Assembly: GCF_964340395.1 (NCBI RefSeq) | Contig: NC_135558.1 | Location: forward strand, 8,500,001-8,564,000 | Direction of reading: 5' to 3' | Length of the DNA stretch: 64,000 nt | Source: Glandiceps talaboti | Taxonomy: Eukaryota > Hemichordata > Enteropneusta > Spengelidae | Shown here: positions 1 through 12,252 of the stretch, piece after piece | How the letters are laid out: each line of letters begins with the position of its first letter | Position numbering within the stretch: position 1 is the stretch's first letter | Made by a program: the position numbers and the translations under genes | Notes under the pieces: generated by a model | What the model was told of the DNA's origin: nothing | The model's database searches: none | The model's input: only the letters and a program-made list of their open reading frames with translations

Positions 1-714
1 GAAATGTATGTCAGTGCATTTCTTGGTTGCATATGTATTTTAATGACACAATTCAAAATGAAATTTGTAAGCACTTCATTTCCATTTAGATGCCTTGGTA
101 GATTCCATTATAGCTATGCATATAGCAGATGCAGGTAACTTAATGTGTTTAAATTTAAAGAGGGTTTATTCACACATGTAGGCGGTAAAATGAAAAATGA
201 CAACATATAAATTATCATTATGTTGAGTATGATACATTCCTGTTGGGGTAATGAGGTATGGCATCTGTTGATTTGATATCGGATAGTATAATTCACCTCG
301 AGTATACATATACTGGTAAACTGTACTCTCTAGTGTCAATATTCGAAGTACGCTTTTGAGTTGACAGAGTTAGAATGTGTTTGAAATTCATATCTTATCA
401 CTTAGTGTAGACAGGTAATTGAGTGGATTTATCATTGTTAGTACGTCTTCTCTGGGTTTCCATGGCAACATGAGGACACTGACATGGCATCGTTCAGGTG
501 AAGGCTACCATGTCTTTGCATTGAATTCTGTCATAGATATTGCATTATACGTGCAGTCAGCGTTGGAGACGGACAGGTTTTTTCATTATTGTCAGGTGTA
601 AGTGGGTATTAGTGATGCTGAGGTGAAGAGATGTGGAGACGGTTTCCAAGGTAATCTGTTATCTGTCTACTGTACAGACATATTGTACCCTAGATGGAGA
701 AAATATTTTTTTTT

Positions 715-726
715 TCTCTCTCTCTC

Positions 727-804
<78 letters not shown>
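715..804. repeat. (CT)n microsatellite
   Basis: An almost pure CT dinucleotide run of about 90 bases with one CA interruption near its start, preceded by a T tract. It generates artificial Ser-Leu or Arg-Glu ORFs on the two strands that are not genes. Confidence 0.95.
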
Positions 805-806
<2 letters not shown>

Positions 807-996
807 ATTCTGTCTCTATCTCACTTAATCTCAAGTGATCTTGATATCTTTCTTTCTCATTCATCGATTTCTCTGATTTTTTAAAAGTGTTCATCTCTAA
901 CACAAGCGATGTGAAATTGAGAATCGAAAAATTATTCAAAAATTCAAAATTAATATTCACAACAAGTTCCTTACTTTCACAATTGTTAATACCTGA

Positions 997-1980
997 TGGC
1001 ATTTCTAAAAAATTGTGTATCCATTTATTCACTTGTATTCAAAATGCAACTTGTATTTTAACAAAATAAGGTTGTACGATTTGATTAACGACAGAGGAAT
1101 TAAAATTGACGTGACATAGATTTTGTTTAGGCTCTATCCATTAAATACTTTGTTTGCCATCCTTGAATTTCCAAAAAAACCTACTGTAGGCAGACAGGGG
1201 AAAAAACACTGAAAAAAACACAATGCTAGCATGTAAAATTCACTTTTCTGTTGATTCCTTTCTCTGTGTATGTACCTAGATCACACTGATGAAATAGAAA
1301 TGTCAAAGTCTTTGATTGACTTAAACAACTATTTAGACATATTGTTTAGTTATTCTGAAAATGTTTGGACTGTCTTTCCTTTTACAATTAGTATGAAATA
1401 TGTCTTGCACGGAAATTTTTAGCAAAACGAAATGTGTCTGTTTTTTTCTATATCTACCGACAAACCTACCTGCATACAGATGGCAAACAAAGAATTTAAT
1501 GATGACACCTTATTGAGAATGTTACTTGATATAATTTCTATGAAATTTTTGTCCATTTATTCACTTTTATTCAAAAAACACTGCATTTTTTAACGAAATG
1601 AGATTTTCATTTTGATTTAACAACAGAAATTGAAACTGACATGTGCTGTTTAAAGAGAATTTTACCAAATACCATTTCTATGAAATGATTTATTTATTTA
1701 TTTATTTATTTAATACTCACTTTTATTCAAACTACACAGTACACTTCAAATTTTAACAAAACTTGATGTACAGTTGCTCGATATCAGGAAAATTACAAAT
1801 TTTATTTGACATCGGTTCTATTTATCTCAAGAATTTTACTTGATATTATTTCTATGGAATTTTGTTATCCATTGATGTACTTTTATTCAAAATCCAACTT
1901 GTATTTACAAACAAATAAAGTTGTCGAAAAGGTTTGATTAATGGGGGAGAAATTAAAAGTGACTTGTAGCATAGGTTCTT
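997..1980. repeat. Decayed dispersed repeat, four copies
   Basis: The string TTTCTATGAAATTTTTGTCC followed by a run like ATTYACTTTTATTCAAAA and then an ACAAAATRAGATTT-like segment recurs with divergence near 1000, 1537, 1675 and 1849. The copies are separated by about 537, 138 and 174 bases. I see no protein signal. It looks like an old locally amplified A/T-rich repeat. The third copy has gained a TTTA tetranucleotide run at about 1688-1711. Confidence 0.5.
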
Positions 1981-2210
1981 ATATCTTCTATCTTCTATCA
2001 GTTATTTGACGTCTGGGAATAATCAGTCTCCTGTCTGTGATATTTGTGAATAGGGTAATTGCAAAATGATCTTCCAGTTTGACATGAAAAGACACAAAGA
2101 AAGCCGTACACATGTATTTTTTTTTAATGAAAGATACATTTTGATGAATAATAGTCAGACGATGCAATTTACAAATGAATGACATATATACCAACAACAT
2201 GCTAATTTCT

Positions 2211-2373
<163 letters not shown>

Positions 2374-3595
2374 TGCAAATATGTTGAAGTCTTCAGTCCA
2401 AAATTTTTGTAATTTGGCAAATTTTCATTCATTCATAAATATTTAATTTTGACATATAAAATTTCATAGTGGTGTGATAATTTGAGTCATAAAAACAGTA
2501 TGAATGTTGTCCTCATGTTGAATCTAGTGTTTTCAATTAATGATTTATAATACAGGATAAATGTCACCTCATTTGTCATTCAAGTAATGATAGTACACAT
2601 ACATTAGACTGACAATATAAGGTGGTGAATTCAGTTGTCTGGATAGTGGAATGACTGTGTTCACTGTAAGTTAAGCCTTTTTTGCATGGAGACAGTCTAT
2701 CTCAGGGACTTTGTTAAATCTCAAGTAGGACAAAATTTACAAATATGTGTTTCTGATAACCCAACTGATCATAGTTTTAAGCAGCTGACCCTAAATATGT
2801 AAAACAAAAAGATAAGAAATTTCTCTCCTTGACCTTGATGTATGTCTGTTTTTGGGGTGAAGCTATATTTTTTCAAAAATAAAAACAATTAAAGAGGTAA
2901 AATAAAATAAAAAGAACTAGAGTAAATTCCCGACCTATTTACTCTATTTTCAGAGGCCATGTTATTAGAAACACACAATTATTTTTTTTCACCTAATATA
3001 TGTACGATGTACATGTGTAGGACTGTTAGTAGTAAGAATTATGCCTATACATTTACAAAACAAATTGTGTAGAATCGTTATCTTCAATGTGTCTAAATAT
3101 CAAGGTAATTTGAAAATGGTTTCAGTAGATAGATTTCTTATATGTTTCACAACACGAACAGGTTAAAACCTCAGTAACTTTTCCATATTTGCCATTATTT
3201 TTTGAGGATGTTGAAAAGTGCAGTAAACCTTTACATGGAATGGTTCAATCATTCTGATTAGTTCATCAACATGCTATTTTTTTTATTGTACTCTGTACAC
3301 TGGCTTGATATCCATGTGTAAACAGTCATAAAAAGGGTATACACAACTTATTGATCAACAAAGTGTACATTTGGGGATGCCGATTTCAGACACCATTTTT
3401 TCCACTTCAGTTGATCAATTTATTAGTTGGATTTTTGACTGACTGATCACTTGATTGATTATGTGGTTGATGATACATGTACGAACTCTATGATTCACTT
3501 ATGATTGCTTGATTACTTGAATAATTATCAGTTAGTTGGTTGATTGTGTAAATGATTGATGGATAGTCAACTGATTTCATTTCTTATTTTTACAG

Positions 3596-6189
3596 AGACC
3601 AGCCTGAAAACCTAGAAGTGGTAGCTAAACCTAAGACTTTAGTGAAACCAAAGTGAGTTTTTTTTATTGAAATCAATTTCCAACATTAAGTATTGGTTAC
3701 TCTATTCCAGGGTTTTACCAGTTGTTTACTGTTTCCTGACTTGTTATCATTGAATATTCAGTTTCCCCATATCTTTGTATGGTATGCTTTGTCCAAAATC
3801 ATAGATTAGTCATAGATTAGTTATATTTATATGTTTTTCTCACCTGTGTATTCTAGAATTCCTAGAACAGACATCTCTGTACCTGTTGCACCATTTCCAC
3901 CTCTCAGTTTCCGTATCAATGCACGCCCACCAGATGGTCAACTCTACTACTTTGCATATGGTGCTGAAATGAATCCTAATAGGTAGGTAACCAGATGGTC
4001 AAATCTACTAATTTGCATGTGATGTTAATGTGAACCATAGGTAGGTAACCAGATAGTCAAATCTACTAATTTGCATGTGATGTTAATGTGAACCATAGGT
4101 AGGTAACCAGATGGTCAAATCTACTAATTTGCATGTGATGTTAATGTGAACCATAGGTAGGTAACCAGATAGTCAAATCTACTAATTTGCATGTGATGTT
4201 AATGTGAACCATAGGTAGGTAACCAGATGGTCAACTCTACTGATTTACATATGATGTTGAAGTGAACCATAGGTATAGGTAACCAGATGGTGAAATTAAT
4301 CACATAGGTAGGTTACCAGACGGTCAAATCTACCAATTTACATATGGTGCTAAAATGAATCCTAATAGGTAGGTAACCAGATGGTCAAATCTGTTATTAT
4401 GCATATGGTGCTGAAATGAACTCTATGGTAATTCAATCACACAATGTATTCATATATATTAACATAAATAAAGTATTTCTTTTTCAATCGCTAATTATGT
4501 TGTCTATTATTTTCAGAATGGCAACTTATATAGGACATGAAATAGGTCATCGTCTATGGGGTATATTGTTTGGATTTAAACTCAGATTTAATAAAAAAGG
4601 ATCTGACTTAGAAGCTGGTGGATTTCCTAACATTGAGTGTGATAGTACAAGTTCAGTAGAAGGCTGTGTTTATCTCCTCAACCAATCAGAATTGAGTAGT
4701 CTGGATAAATTTATGGGATACCCAGAGGTGAGTCATTAATCAACATACTGATCTATTCACAATGAACATTAATTATCGGTATAGATAGATTCATGGAATA
4801 TCCATAGGTCATTAAAATTGATATTGCCTTGCTGCCTTGCTTCATAGAATAGCCAGAGGGCAATCATTAAATTGATATATTCACTTCCTATTAACCAATC
4901 AGAATTGATAAGATATAGAATAGCCAGAGGTCAGTCATTAATTGGATATTGTCTTGCTATTAACCAATCAGAAATGATTAGATATAGAATAGCCAGAGGT
5001 CATTCATTAAATTGGATATTGTCTTGTCAGTCATTAAATTCAATATTGTCGTGTTATCAGCCAATTAGAATTGATCAGGTAGATTCACAGACTATCCAGA
5101 TTTCAATAAACCTGACACTGTGCCATGCTACCAAACAATCGGAATTGAAGTCTATTAAAAAAAATGCTTGGAAAATCAAGAGATTGGTGATTAAATTTGA
5201 TATTGCCTGACTGATAACCAATCACAATTAAGTAATTTGCATATGGGATATCAATATCAATCTGATGAGTACATAACACTGCTCTTCTGTCCATATAGCT
5301 TCCAGACTGGACAATTTGATCTAGTGTAACATAGACCATAAATGTACAAAATGATAAACATCGCAATATTATGTGGTACATTTCTAGAACACCTTTGTGA
5401 TGTCAGTCTAGTAGTGCATACCTTTCATACATTTTGAGAATGTTTATTAACTGAACATTATCAATGTTTGTCTTCCAGCATTATACCCGTATAGTATTAC
5501 CTGTATGGATGATGAACTGCAGGCAGCCTAATGAGTTAGGAATAGCACAGTACTGTGTACCAGCTGTTATCTATGTAGCACAGGATAGATGGACACAAGA
5601 TGGTAAGTTTACTAAATGAGTTAGGAATAGCACAGTACTGTGTACCAGCTGTTATCTATGTAGCACAGGATAGATGGACACAAGATGGTAAGTTTCTAAA
5701 CTGCAAAAACAATTGTGTAGCAAAGCTAACAAAAATTTTGGTCCACAACAAAAGAATGATCTTATCAAAGCCTCATACTGCCACATCAGGATTTAAGGTA
5801 TTTGATTTATCCCTTACAGCCCAAATATGGATTTTACTGCCATCATGCAGTCACATGACTCAGTGATCACTTCAGGTGTATACAACATGTAAGCAAAGCC
5901 CATTTACCAGTTCTGTGAAGATTATGTTATCGTCTTTTTGTAAACAGAAAATGCATATCAGTTTTCTCTTGTGAGGAACAGACATATTATAATGCATCAA
6001 TTTAATGACTGAAATTTTTTTCTTCATCTTTGTATCGTTACAGATGAAGGTTGTATACTGTCCTATGATTACAGTTTAAATCAGTGTTTGAAAGGTTCTG
6101 ATCTACTCTCAGACTCCTATAAAGATCATCTCAGCTCACTACGACATCTACACCAACCACAACTTGTACCCACGACTGCAGCCAGCTAA
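3596..6189 (+). CDS. GGCT-fold protein, last five exons (catalytic Glu lost)
   Basis: Five exons join in frame with GT-AG borders: 3596-3652, 3857-3982, 4517-4727, 5479-5602 and 6044-6189, ending at TAA 6187-6189. They give about 220 residues; the 5' part is missing. The product carries the gamma-glutamylcyclotransferase/AIG2 fold: the substrate loop YFAYGAEMNPNRM, the strand segment GGFPNIECDS, then VEGCVYLLNQSELSSLDKFM, and a C-terminal CLKGSDLLSDSYKDHL resembling the end of human GGCT. GGCT enzymes normally cleave gamma-glutamyl-amino acids to 5-oxoproline. Here the loop GSN is GAE, and the residue aligning with the catalytic Glu98 (human LDEQEG) is Met (LDKFMG). The protein is therefore probably not a standard cyclotransferase and may be a binding or scaffold relative. 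Introns 2, 3 and 4 contain duplicated exon ends. Fold assignment is fairly secure; loss of activity is inferred. Confidence 0.8.
3983..4435 (+). repeat. Intronic minisatellite made from exon end plus splice donor
   Basis: Eight copies of a unit of about 58-61 bases (one shortened to 33) start near 3991, 4049, 4107, 4165, 4223, 4283, 4316 and 4377. The unit begins CCAGATGGTCAA and ends ATAGGTAGGTAA. It matches the last 53 bases of the preceding exon (from 3930) together with its GTAGGT donor, so the array begins with the coding copy and continues into the intron. Each copy keeps a donor-like AG/GTAGGT or a close variant. Confidence 0.9.
4783..5230 (+). repeat. Intronic degenerate repeat derived from exon 3 end
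   Basis: At least four or five degraded copies of the sequence spanning the end of the exon at 4517-4727 and its donor. The exon reads AACCAATCAGAATTGA then CCCAGAG/GTGAGTCATTAA; the intron has AACCAATCAGAATTGATA with AGCCAGAGGTCAGTCATTAA near 4894 and 4963 (period about 69), and shorter relatives near 4783, 4832, 5050 and 5215. Most copies carry a mutated donor. Confidence 0.75.
5531..5695 (+). repeat. 80-bp tandem duplication of exon 3' end and donor
   Basis: Positions 5531-5610 and 5616-5695 appear identical. The unit covers the last 72 bases of the coding exon and its GTAAGTTT donor, so a second, intact donor lies 85 bases downstream in the intron. Using the second donor would read into an in-frame TGA shortly after the first donor, which suggests the extra copy is either ignored or makes a truncated isoform. 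Confidence 0.9.
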
Positions 6190-8317
6190 TGTGATGAAAG
6201 AACAACCTGTGTGTATACAAACATCTGTAATCTATTAAATTCATCTTGGCCCACTGTACTACTGCGTGATCAACAACAACATTAATCCACAACTGCAGCT
6301 GGCTCAAAGTAGTAGCGCAACACTTATATGTGCAAGATTGCAGCTGGTATTTAGTGATTATTTGCATTAATTATGATATCTACTCATACTCCAATTTGTA
6401 CCGTTAATAGCAGAAAGTGCTTTTGATGGAACTGCAGCACTCATTTACATGCCTACAATTATTGCATGTGATTTTGTGTGAAATTGCAACACTCCTATCT
6501 GAACAAAACTGTCTACTACTGAGGCTTCAGTGATGTTGTGACTTCGGTCATGTGACTGCAACACTCACGCCTACAGTATCGTAATCAGAACATATGACAA
6601 GCTACTGTGTGGTAACGGACACTTGATTTCCATTAAACTTGGAATGATATTCAATACAGATCTCTGTGGAAAATGCTGAATGACATCCAATGGCATTCAC
6701 TACATTTGTCATAGTTGGTATGCCTTTTGATAGAACACAGAAATCTTTAAAACAAGACACCACCAATGTCCATGTCTTATTAAAAGAAGACATGAATATT
6801 ATCATATGCACACTGTGATAAAACGATAAAACCGAGTAAAGTATCACTTGAGGGCACTATACATACCCAAATCTAGTATGTATTAAAAACCTATTTCAAT
6901 TTCACTACACTGCTTTGCCACAAGAGGGTGCTGTTTATAGGAAAAGTGTACAAATGCATTCGTGTACATACTTGTATATCCATATATCTTAAATTGATGC
7001 CAAAGCATGTTTGAGAGAAACATAACACACAACTTTTGTATTTTTTTACTTCAATGAACATGAGATAATTCCGTCGGAAGTGCATTTTTTGTTAATTCAC
7101 TTTTTTTTGACATTGTGCAAGTTTACTATGCCTGGTCAAAACTATGGGTTTTTGTTGATGATACCAGTTGCACATATCATAGAAGCAAAACACTCGTGTG
7201 CATACTTACACATTGGTATGTTACAAGGTTCACGCTTGTGACATTTCATTTCATTGCAAGTTCTGACAACTAAAGATTTAAAGAAAAATAATACATCCAG
7301 ATTTATGTATATTATGACTGTGAGAAACAAAAAAAATAGTGAAATGTATTTTGCTCAAATGATGCTGTCAACCCTATTTTACAATGGAAAAGACTTGACA
7401 GATAAAGGAAAGGATAGGAAGATACCAAAATCAAAATGAAAAAAGAGAGTGAAGGGTATCTCCTGTATAGTTAGATTGTAAGATATGTTGTGTCCCTCCA
7501 CCCTCACTGGCCTCCTCTCTCTATCTAATGTGTGAGGGCGCCCCATCACGGTGTACCTTACAGACTACCATATAGTCAATTTATCTTTATGCGAGGCCAG
7601 TTTGTATCAAATCCGTCCATATTATTTGTAATTATGTAAATATATGTAAATGCTGCTAGAATTAGAATAGCGTAGAATATATTAAAAGTAGAATGCCTAT
7701 GGTCCAACCTTTCTTAAACCTGTTAGACTATGGATAATCTTAGCTACGATGTCTCTACTCAGTAATGTACAGACTTTGACTCTTGTGGAAATTTACAATG
7801 TACATACATTAAAATTTGGTATTGCAACTTTGTGAAGGAGTCACTTTACTTCAGTCTACATTATACAAGTTTTCCTTTGAGTTGTATTTTACTGAGAATA
7901 CTGTATTCTGAAAATATATTTTATTCCGTCCTATTTCTAATGTCATGGGCATTTTAATTTTTGTAAAAATTGTGATAAGGTTTTTACTTTCTTAAATGCA
8001 GAGTTACTCAAAACATTATTAGTTTGTAAATTTTGTACATAGTTTGGTTTGACTACTATTAACAAGTGTGTGTATAACACAGAGCCCTTATTTACGCAAT
8101 AATTTGTATGGCTAATGTTTATAGCATGAATATAATGTGAGAGAGCCCTCTGTGATGGAACATCAGAAACCTTTTGTTTTTTATGACATACTGTCATACA
8201 CTAGAAATGAATGATGTATACATTTACCCACAGTATTGAAAATCTTGGATATGAAGTGCTTAATTCCTCACAATATTAATTTGAGTGTGTTTTTTTGAAA
8301 TTCTATTCAAGTGATAA
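6190..8317. other. 3' flank of the GGCT-like gene, no other gene seen
   Basis: No coding exon is recognised. The GGCT-like transcript should end in or after this stretch. Candidate AATAAA polyadenylation hexamers are seen only further on, at 8793-8798 and 8875-8880, the second followed by a T-rich region. These would imply a long 3' untranslated region, so a nearer variant signal such as ATTAAA near 6234 is equally possible. Confidence 0.4.
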
Positions 8318-8656
8318 AGTGGATGCCAGGATGAGAAATGGTTATTTATTTTGGATTTATAAAACATCTTTAGTATGTTTTACTACTTGATAAGAGCAGT
8401 ATAATATAAAACATAGACCAAGCCTGTGTTTGTGACTCATAACATAAACTGAAAAAAAGAGCGAGAAATGTCTAAAACTATGAATATTCTATGCATGAAG
8501 TGATTTGTAATGAGTGGTAAACTGACTTCATTTATGGTGTTTCAGATTGATTGATTGATTGACATAGTTTTTCAAAGAGGAAAACATAGTAAATTTGTGA
8601 AATTTAAAAAATCCAAAATACTCTCACTTTTCTCATCCATATGCCACTTTAAGATC
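8318..8656. mobile_element. Diverged foldback MITE, related to 9099-9446
   Basis: The left end (AAGTGGATGCCAGGATGAG, then TATTTTGGATTTATAAAA) is the imperfect reverse complement of the right end (AAATCCAAAATACTCTCAC, then CATCCATATGCCACTT). The same motifs form the arms of the better preserved element at 9099-9446, so this is an older family member. No coding capacity. Confidence 0.55.
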
Positions 8657-9098
8657 ACATTGTTAGGTCTTGCCAACTCAAAAAAAGAAAGAAAAAAGTT
8701 CATAATTTTTCACAAGACATGGCTAGTATTTGTATCGCAGTTTGAAAAGAAATCTGATGTTATAGTGTAAAGTGTGTCATACTTTGTTCCAAAATAAATT
8801 ACTCGGCAGAGTACTGCTTGATTTTTGTCTCCAGTATACTCATTGCACTGTATATATTTTTTGTGAAATCATGAAATAAATTGAGTTTTTTTCCCAACAT
8901 TGAGAAGTTCTGATGATGTCCTGTGTTTTACTATACTTCATACATTTCTGAATGAACACAACTTAATTTGTTTAAAGTATTTTATTTGCATTTAACAAAA
9001 TACCAGGATGCCAATCATCCCCTTCACATGCCTATAGTAAAATACTGTAAGTCATGAATATTAGACTGTACGATTCATTATTGTGGTCAGCCATCTTT

Positions 9099-9446
9099 AA
9101 AGTCACCATATGGATGAGGATTGGGTATTCATTTTGGATTTTTAATTTATATAACAATTTTATCATGGCTTAACTTCCTACTTGAAAAATCAATGTGCAA
9201 CAACATTGACAAAGTTTGACTCAATAAATTGCAAAAAGCTAAAAAAAAAAAAAAAAAAAATGTTTTGAAAGATGTACATACAATAACATTTTACACATTT
9301 ATCAGTATTTTGCAATTTATTGAGTTACAAACAAGGACTGGAATATGTTGTTTCAAATTGATTTTTCAAGTAGGAAGCCATGATAAAATTGTTTTATAAA
9401 TTAAAAATCCAAAATAAATACCCAATCCTCATCCATATGGCCACTT
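9099..9446. mobile_element. Foldback MITE with arms of about 130 bp
   Basis: The left arm starts AGTCACCATATGGATGAGG and the right arm ends CCTCATCCATATGGCCACTT. The arms stay complementary through TATTTTGGATTTTTAATTTA, CATGGCTTAACTTCCTACTT and CTCAATAAATTGCAAAA, leaving a centre of about 80 bases with a poly-A tract at 9241-9260. It is non-coding and non-autonomous. No clear target duplication was found. Confidence 0.8.
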
Positions 9447-11036
9447 TTCTGATTGCTTACCCACTAAACAACACTTTCCACTGCAGCTAGTATAACAAAA
9501 ATTACAATAATATATAATATGTGGTGTCCATGAGTTGTATAGACCATAATCGATCAACTGGCCTGGAATCCATACTGCCCAGTCTCTAAAAAAAAATTAG
9601 AAAACATGGGCTCCTTATCATTTAGTCTAGTAATCTAATTCAATAGTAACACCAACTTTCTTGAAATCATTGTCATGCGGCCTGCGCATGCATCAAAATT
9701 TACTCAGCCATTTTAGTTTGGTTTTCATACATCTATTGTAAACTTGTCTTGCTAGATAACACTACATTAAATAAACATGTACTCCTTTACATATTCATGT
9801 TATGCTATAGATACATGTAATTTTATCTTTAGGTCTTATCATGAAGGGGATATGTAGCGCATTGGTAAAAATACAAACCCAGTTAAATATGAATTCATGG
9901 CAGTCTGAAGTAAATTTTCCCAACTACAGTGACTATATAAATATATTGTAAATTTTTGACATTAAATACCAGAAATATATTGATTTCATTTTTTCCAGAA
10001 AAAGATTCACTGCTTTAAGCTATCAGAAATAACATTGATTATTATTATACTGCCATCAACAGCTTAAACTAGAATTTCTTTTGTTTAAAGTTTGCACACA
10101 ATGCAAACTAATGTATTGCACAATACATAACTACAATAAGCGTACTCTATTGAAGTCCCAGTAGCTGCAAATTTTAGCAATTCTTTAGGTGTAGTTCCAT
10201 TTTGTTTCAAGTTGCATTTTCATTACTGTTTTTCGACAGGTCACATTTTAATATTTCTATCAGTTATTACTGGCTTTAATTAATATGACAAATATTCTAA
10301 AAGCAAGAATCTTTATCAACACGTTGACCATCATACTTTGAGTAACAGAAACACAAATAGGATCACCCTAATAGAAATGCTTGATATTTATACAGCTATT
10401 TTAGAATATCTGACTACTATTATTGCTAAAAGTTCAATATAATGTAGATAATGTAAATGGGAAGTATATATGTAAACTACAATACATTGAAGAGTAAATG
10501 ATGCTGAGGTTATAATATAAAGATAGATATTGGTTTGTATATGAAATAAGCTATTATTACTAAAAAGTACCAGGCCTTGGTAGATCATGTATTTTACAGA
10601 TCTACTTCTACAAACAAGGGAATAACTGAAACATTAAAAAGCTGCTAAGCAGATATCCAGACAATTAAAAACTTTCAAATTTCTGAAAAGTGAATTCAGG
10701 GAAGTCAGATTTAATGTTACTGACTTCATATATATATATATATCCCCTGAATACTAGAGTCAAACTCCTTTATGTGTTAATTTCATTTCTAATATTTGAG
10801 TGAATTTGTTTCACTCTACGAGTCTTAATTACCATAAAAATAATTTGTTGATCAGCCTTTGCATCAAGCAACCATGATTCTCACTGCTTAAGTAAACTGA
10901 TTCCTGAGTTAACAACCCTCTGAGGCAGGGACCCTGTGAATCCTAAGGTTGAAAGACTAAAGGTTAATGAGTTGTCTTCTCACCTGCCAAAAAAAAGGTC
11001 TACACACCAGGACGATACAGAAAATCTATCGATTGA
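9447..11036. other. No gene recognised
   Basis: A/T-rich sequence with scattered short ORFs and no domain signal, no long repeat and no RNA gene that I can support. A short TA run occurs near 10728-10743. Confidence 0.4.
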
Positions 11037-11118
11037 AGCATTAGCTCAGCTGGCTCAGAGCACTTAGACTGGCTATAGTAAGTTTTCAGGGGATACGAGT
11101 TTGACTCCTACCTATGTC
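11037..11118 (+). repeat. tRNA-like SINE head or tRNA pseudogene
   Basis: TTAGCTCAGCTGGCTCAGAG resembles a tRNA D-arm / A box, CTTA and TAAG can pair as an anticodon stem, and GAGTTTGACTCC resembles a T-arm / B box. The acceptor ends do not pair well, so a functional tRNA is unlikely. It fits the tRNA-derived 5' head of a SINE. Confidence 0.5.
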
Positions 11119-12246
11119 ACTTTTTTTCCCTCAACTTCGTTGCTTCTATACTTTTAGGCTAATGTGATATATTCTTTATTATAGTACAAAATTGCACATT
11201 TGATGAGTTGCACCTCATAAGTTTGCTTTTCCAACAACTATATTTTTGCATTATTTCTCTTGATCAATAAATCATATAACTTTTCATATTGACTATCATA
11301 AATATAGTTATACTTATGGTAAAGTTCAGAATATACAAAATATTCCATATATTACAATAACAAAATAATTAAGAATAAACTAAATGAGCCATTGATGTAA
11401 CTGCTTTCATAATTAAACCCCACTGCATTTTCACATATTTAACACTCACAGAAGGCACAATTTTGTAATGAGAAAATGTTTTGAGAAATTGTTGTGCCCT
11501 AGTGCATGTACATCCCATTGTAGACAGACAATTTTTGAGATAATTATTCAGAATTCTTTGAACAATTACTACTCAATTTACAAATTTACAGTAACTCATA
11601 GAAACTTAATACTTTTCGAAATATATCCATATGTTTGTATATTACAAGTCTGAATATCAATCTGTTGTTGAAGACTTTGACACTGACAATCCTAAATTTC
11701 TCTGGCAGTTTAACCATGACACTGTGTGATACGTACACTATAAATAGGGTGTAAAGACTAAGCGTTACCAAGTCATTAAAGGAATGATAACACAATCAAA
11801 TAAAGCAGGTAAACAAACCATGGCAAGAATAAGAAAAGAAACACTATCATAGCTACAGTGGCAAGTATGATGTATCTCAATGAACATATAGCATCATGAG
11901 CATCTTTAATCGACATACCCCTCTACATATGCCATATTGTCACTGATATTTAGGTATATCGGGCAAAAAACACCTCTCAGTCTTTTTAATATGAGCCTGA
12001 TCTATTTAAGTAGCACAAGCTGAGCTTAAAAGCCTTGGGAGAAAATACTTCATCAAAATGTATATCTTATATAATAATAATTGTTGACGAATGCTTTAAA
12101 TCATCTTCAGCTATCGATGGCAGAATTCTACCCATGCCAAGGGATTGCGGTAAAAAATTATGTTTCAGTGTGTAGAATTCTACATATCAGGTAAATTGCT
12201 GCGAAATTTAGTTTCACCCAAACAATTTAACTCAGCTTATGCAGGT

Positions 12247-12252
12247 TTTATT
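12247..12252 (-). terminator. AATAAA overlapping the TRAF stop codon
   Basis: On the minus strand the end of the RING-TRAF gene reads CAATAAAAC, so the TAA stop (12248-12250) lies inside a canonical AATAAA polyadenylation hexamer. If used, the 3' untranslated region would be only about 10-30 bases long. Other signals further downstream cannot be excluded. Confidence 0.4.

Noticed and set aside
3983-4435. Regular direct repeats resembling a CRISPR array
   Set aside because: The units are contiguous with no unique spacers, derive from a coding exon, and lie in an animal intron.
5600-5866. Separate gene starting at 5600
   Set aside because: Its start is the duplicated exon end in intron 4. The rest is intron sequence.
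11037-11118. Functional tRNA gene
   Set aside because: D-arm and T-arm look right but the acceptor stem does not pair and the anticodon region is irregular. A SINE head or pseudogene is more likely.
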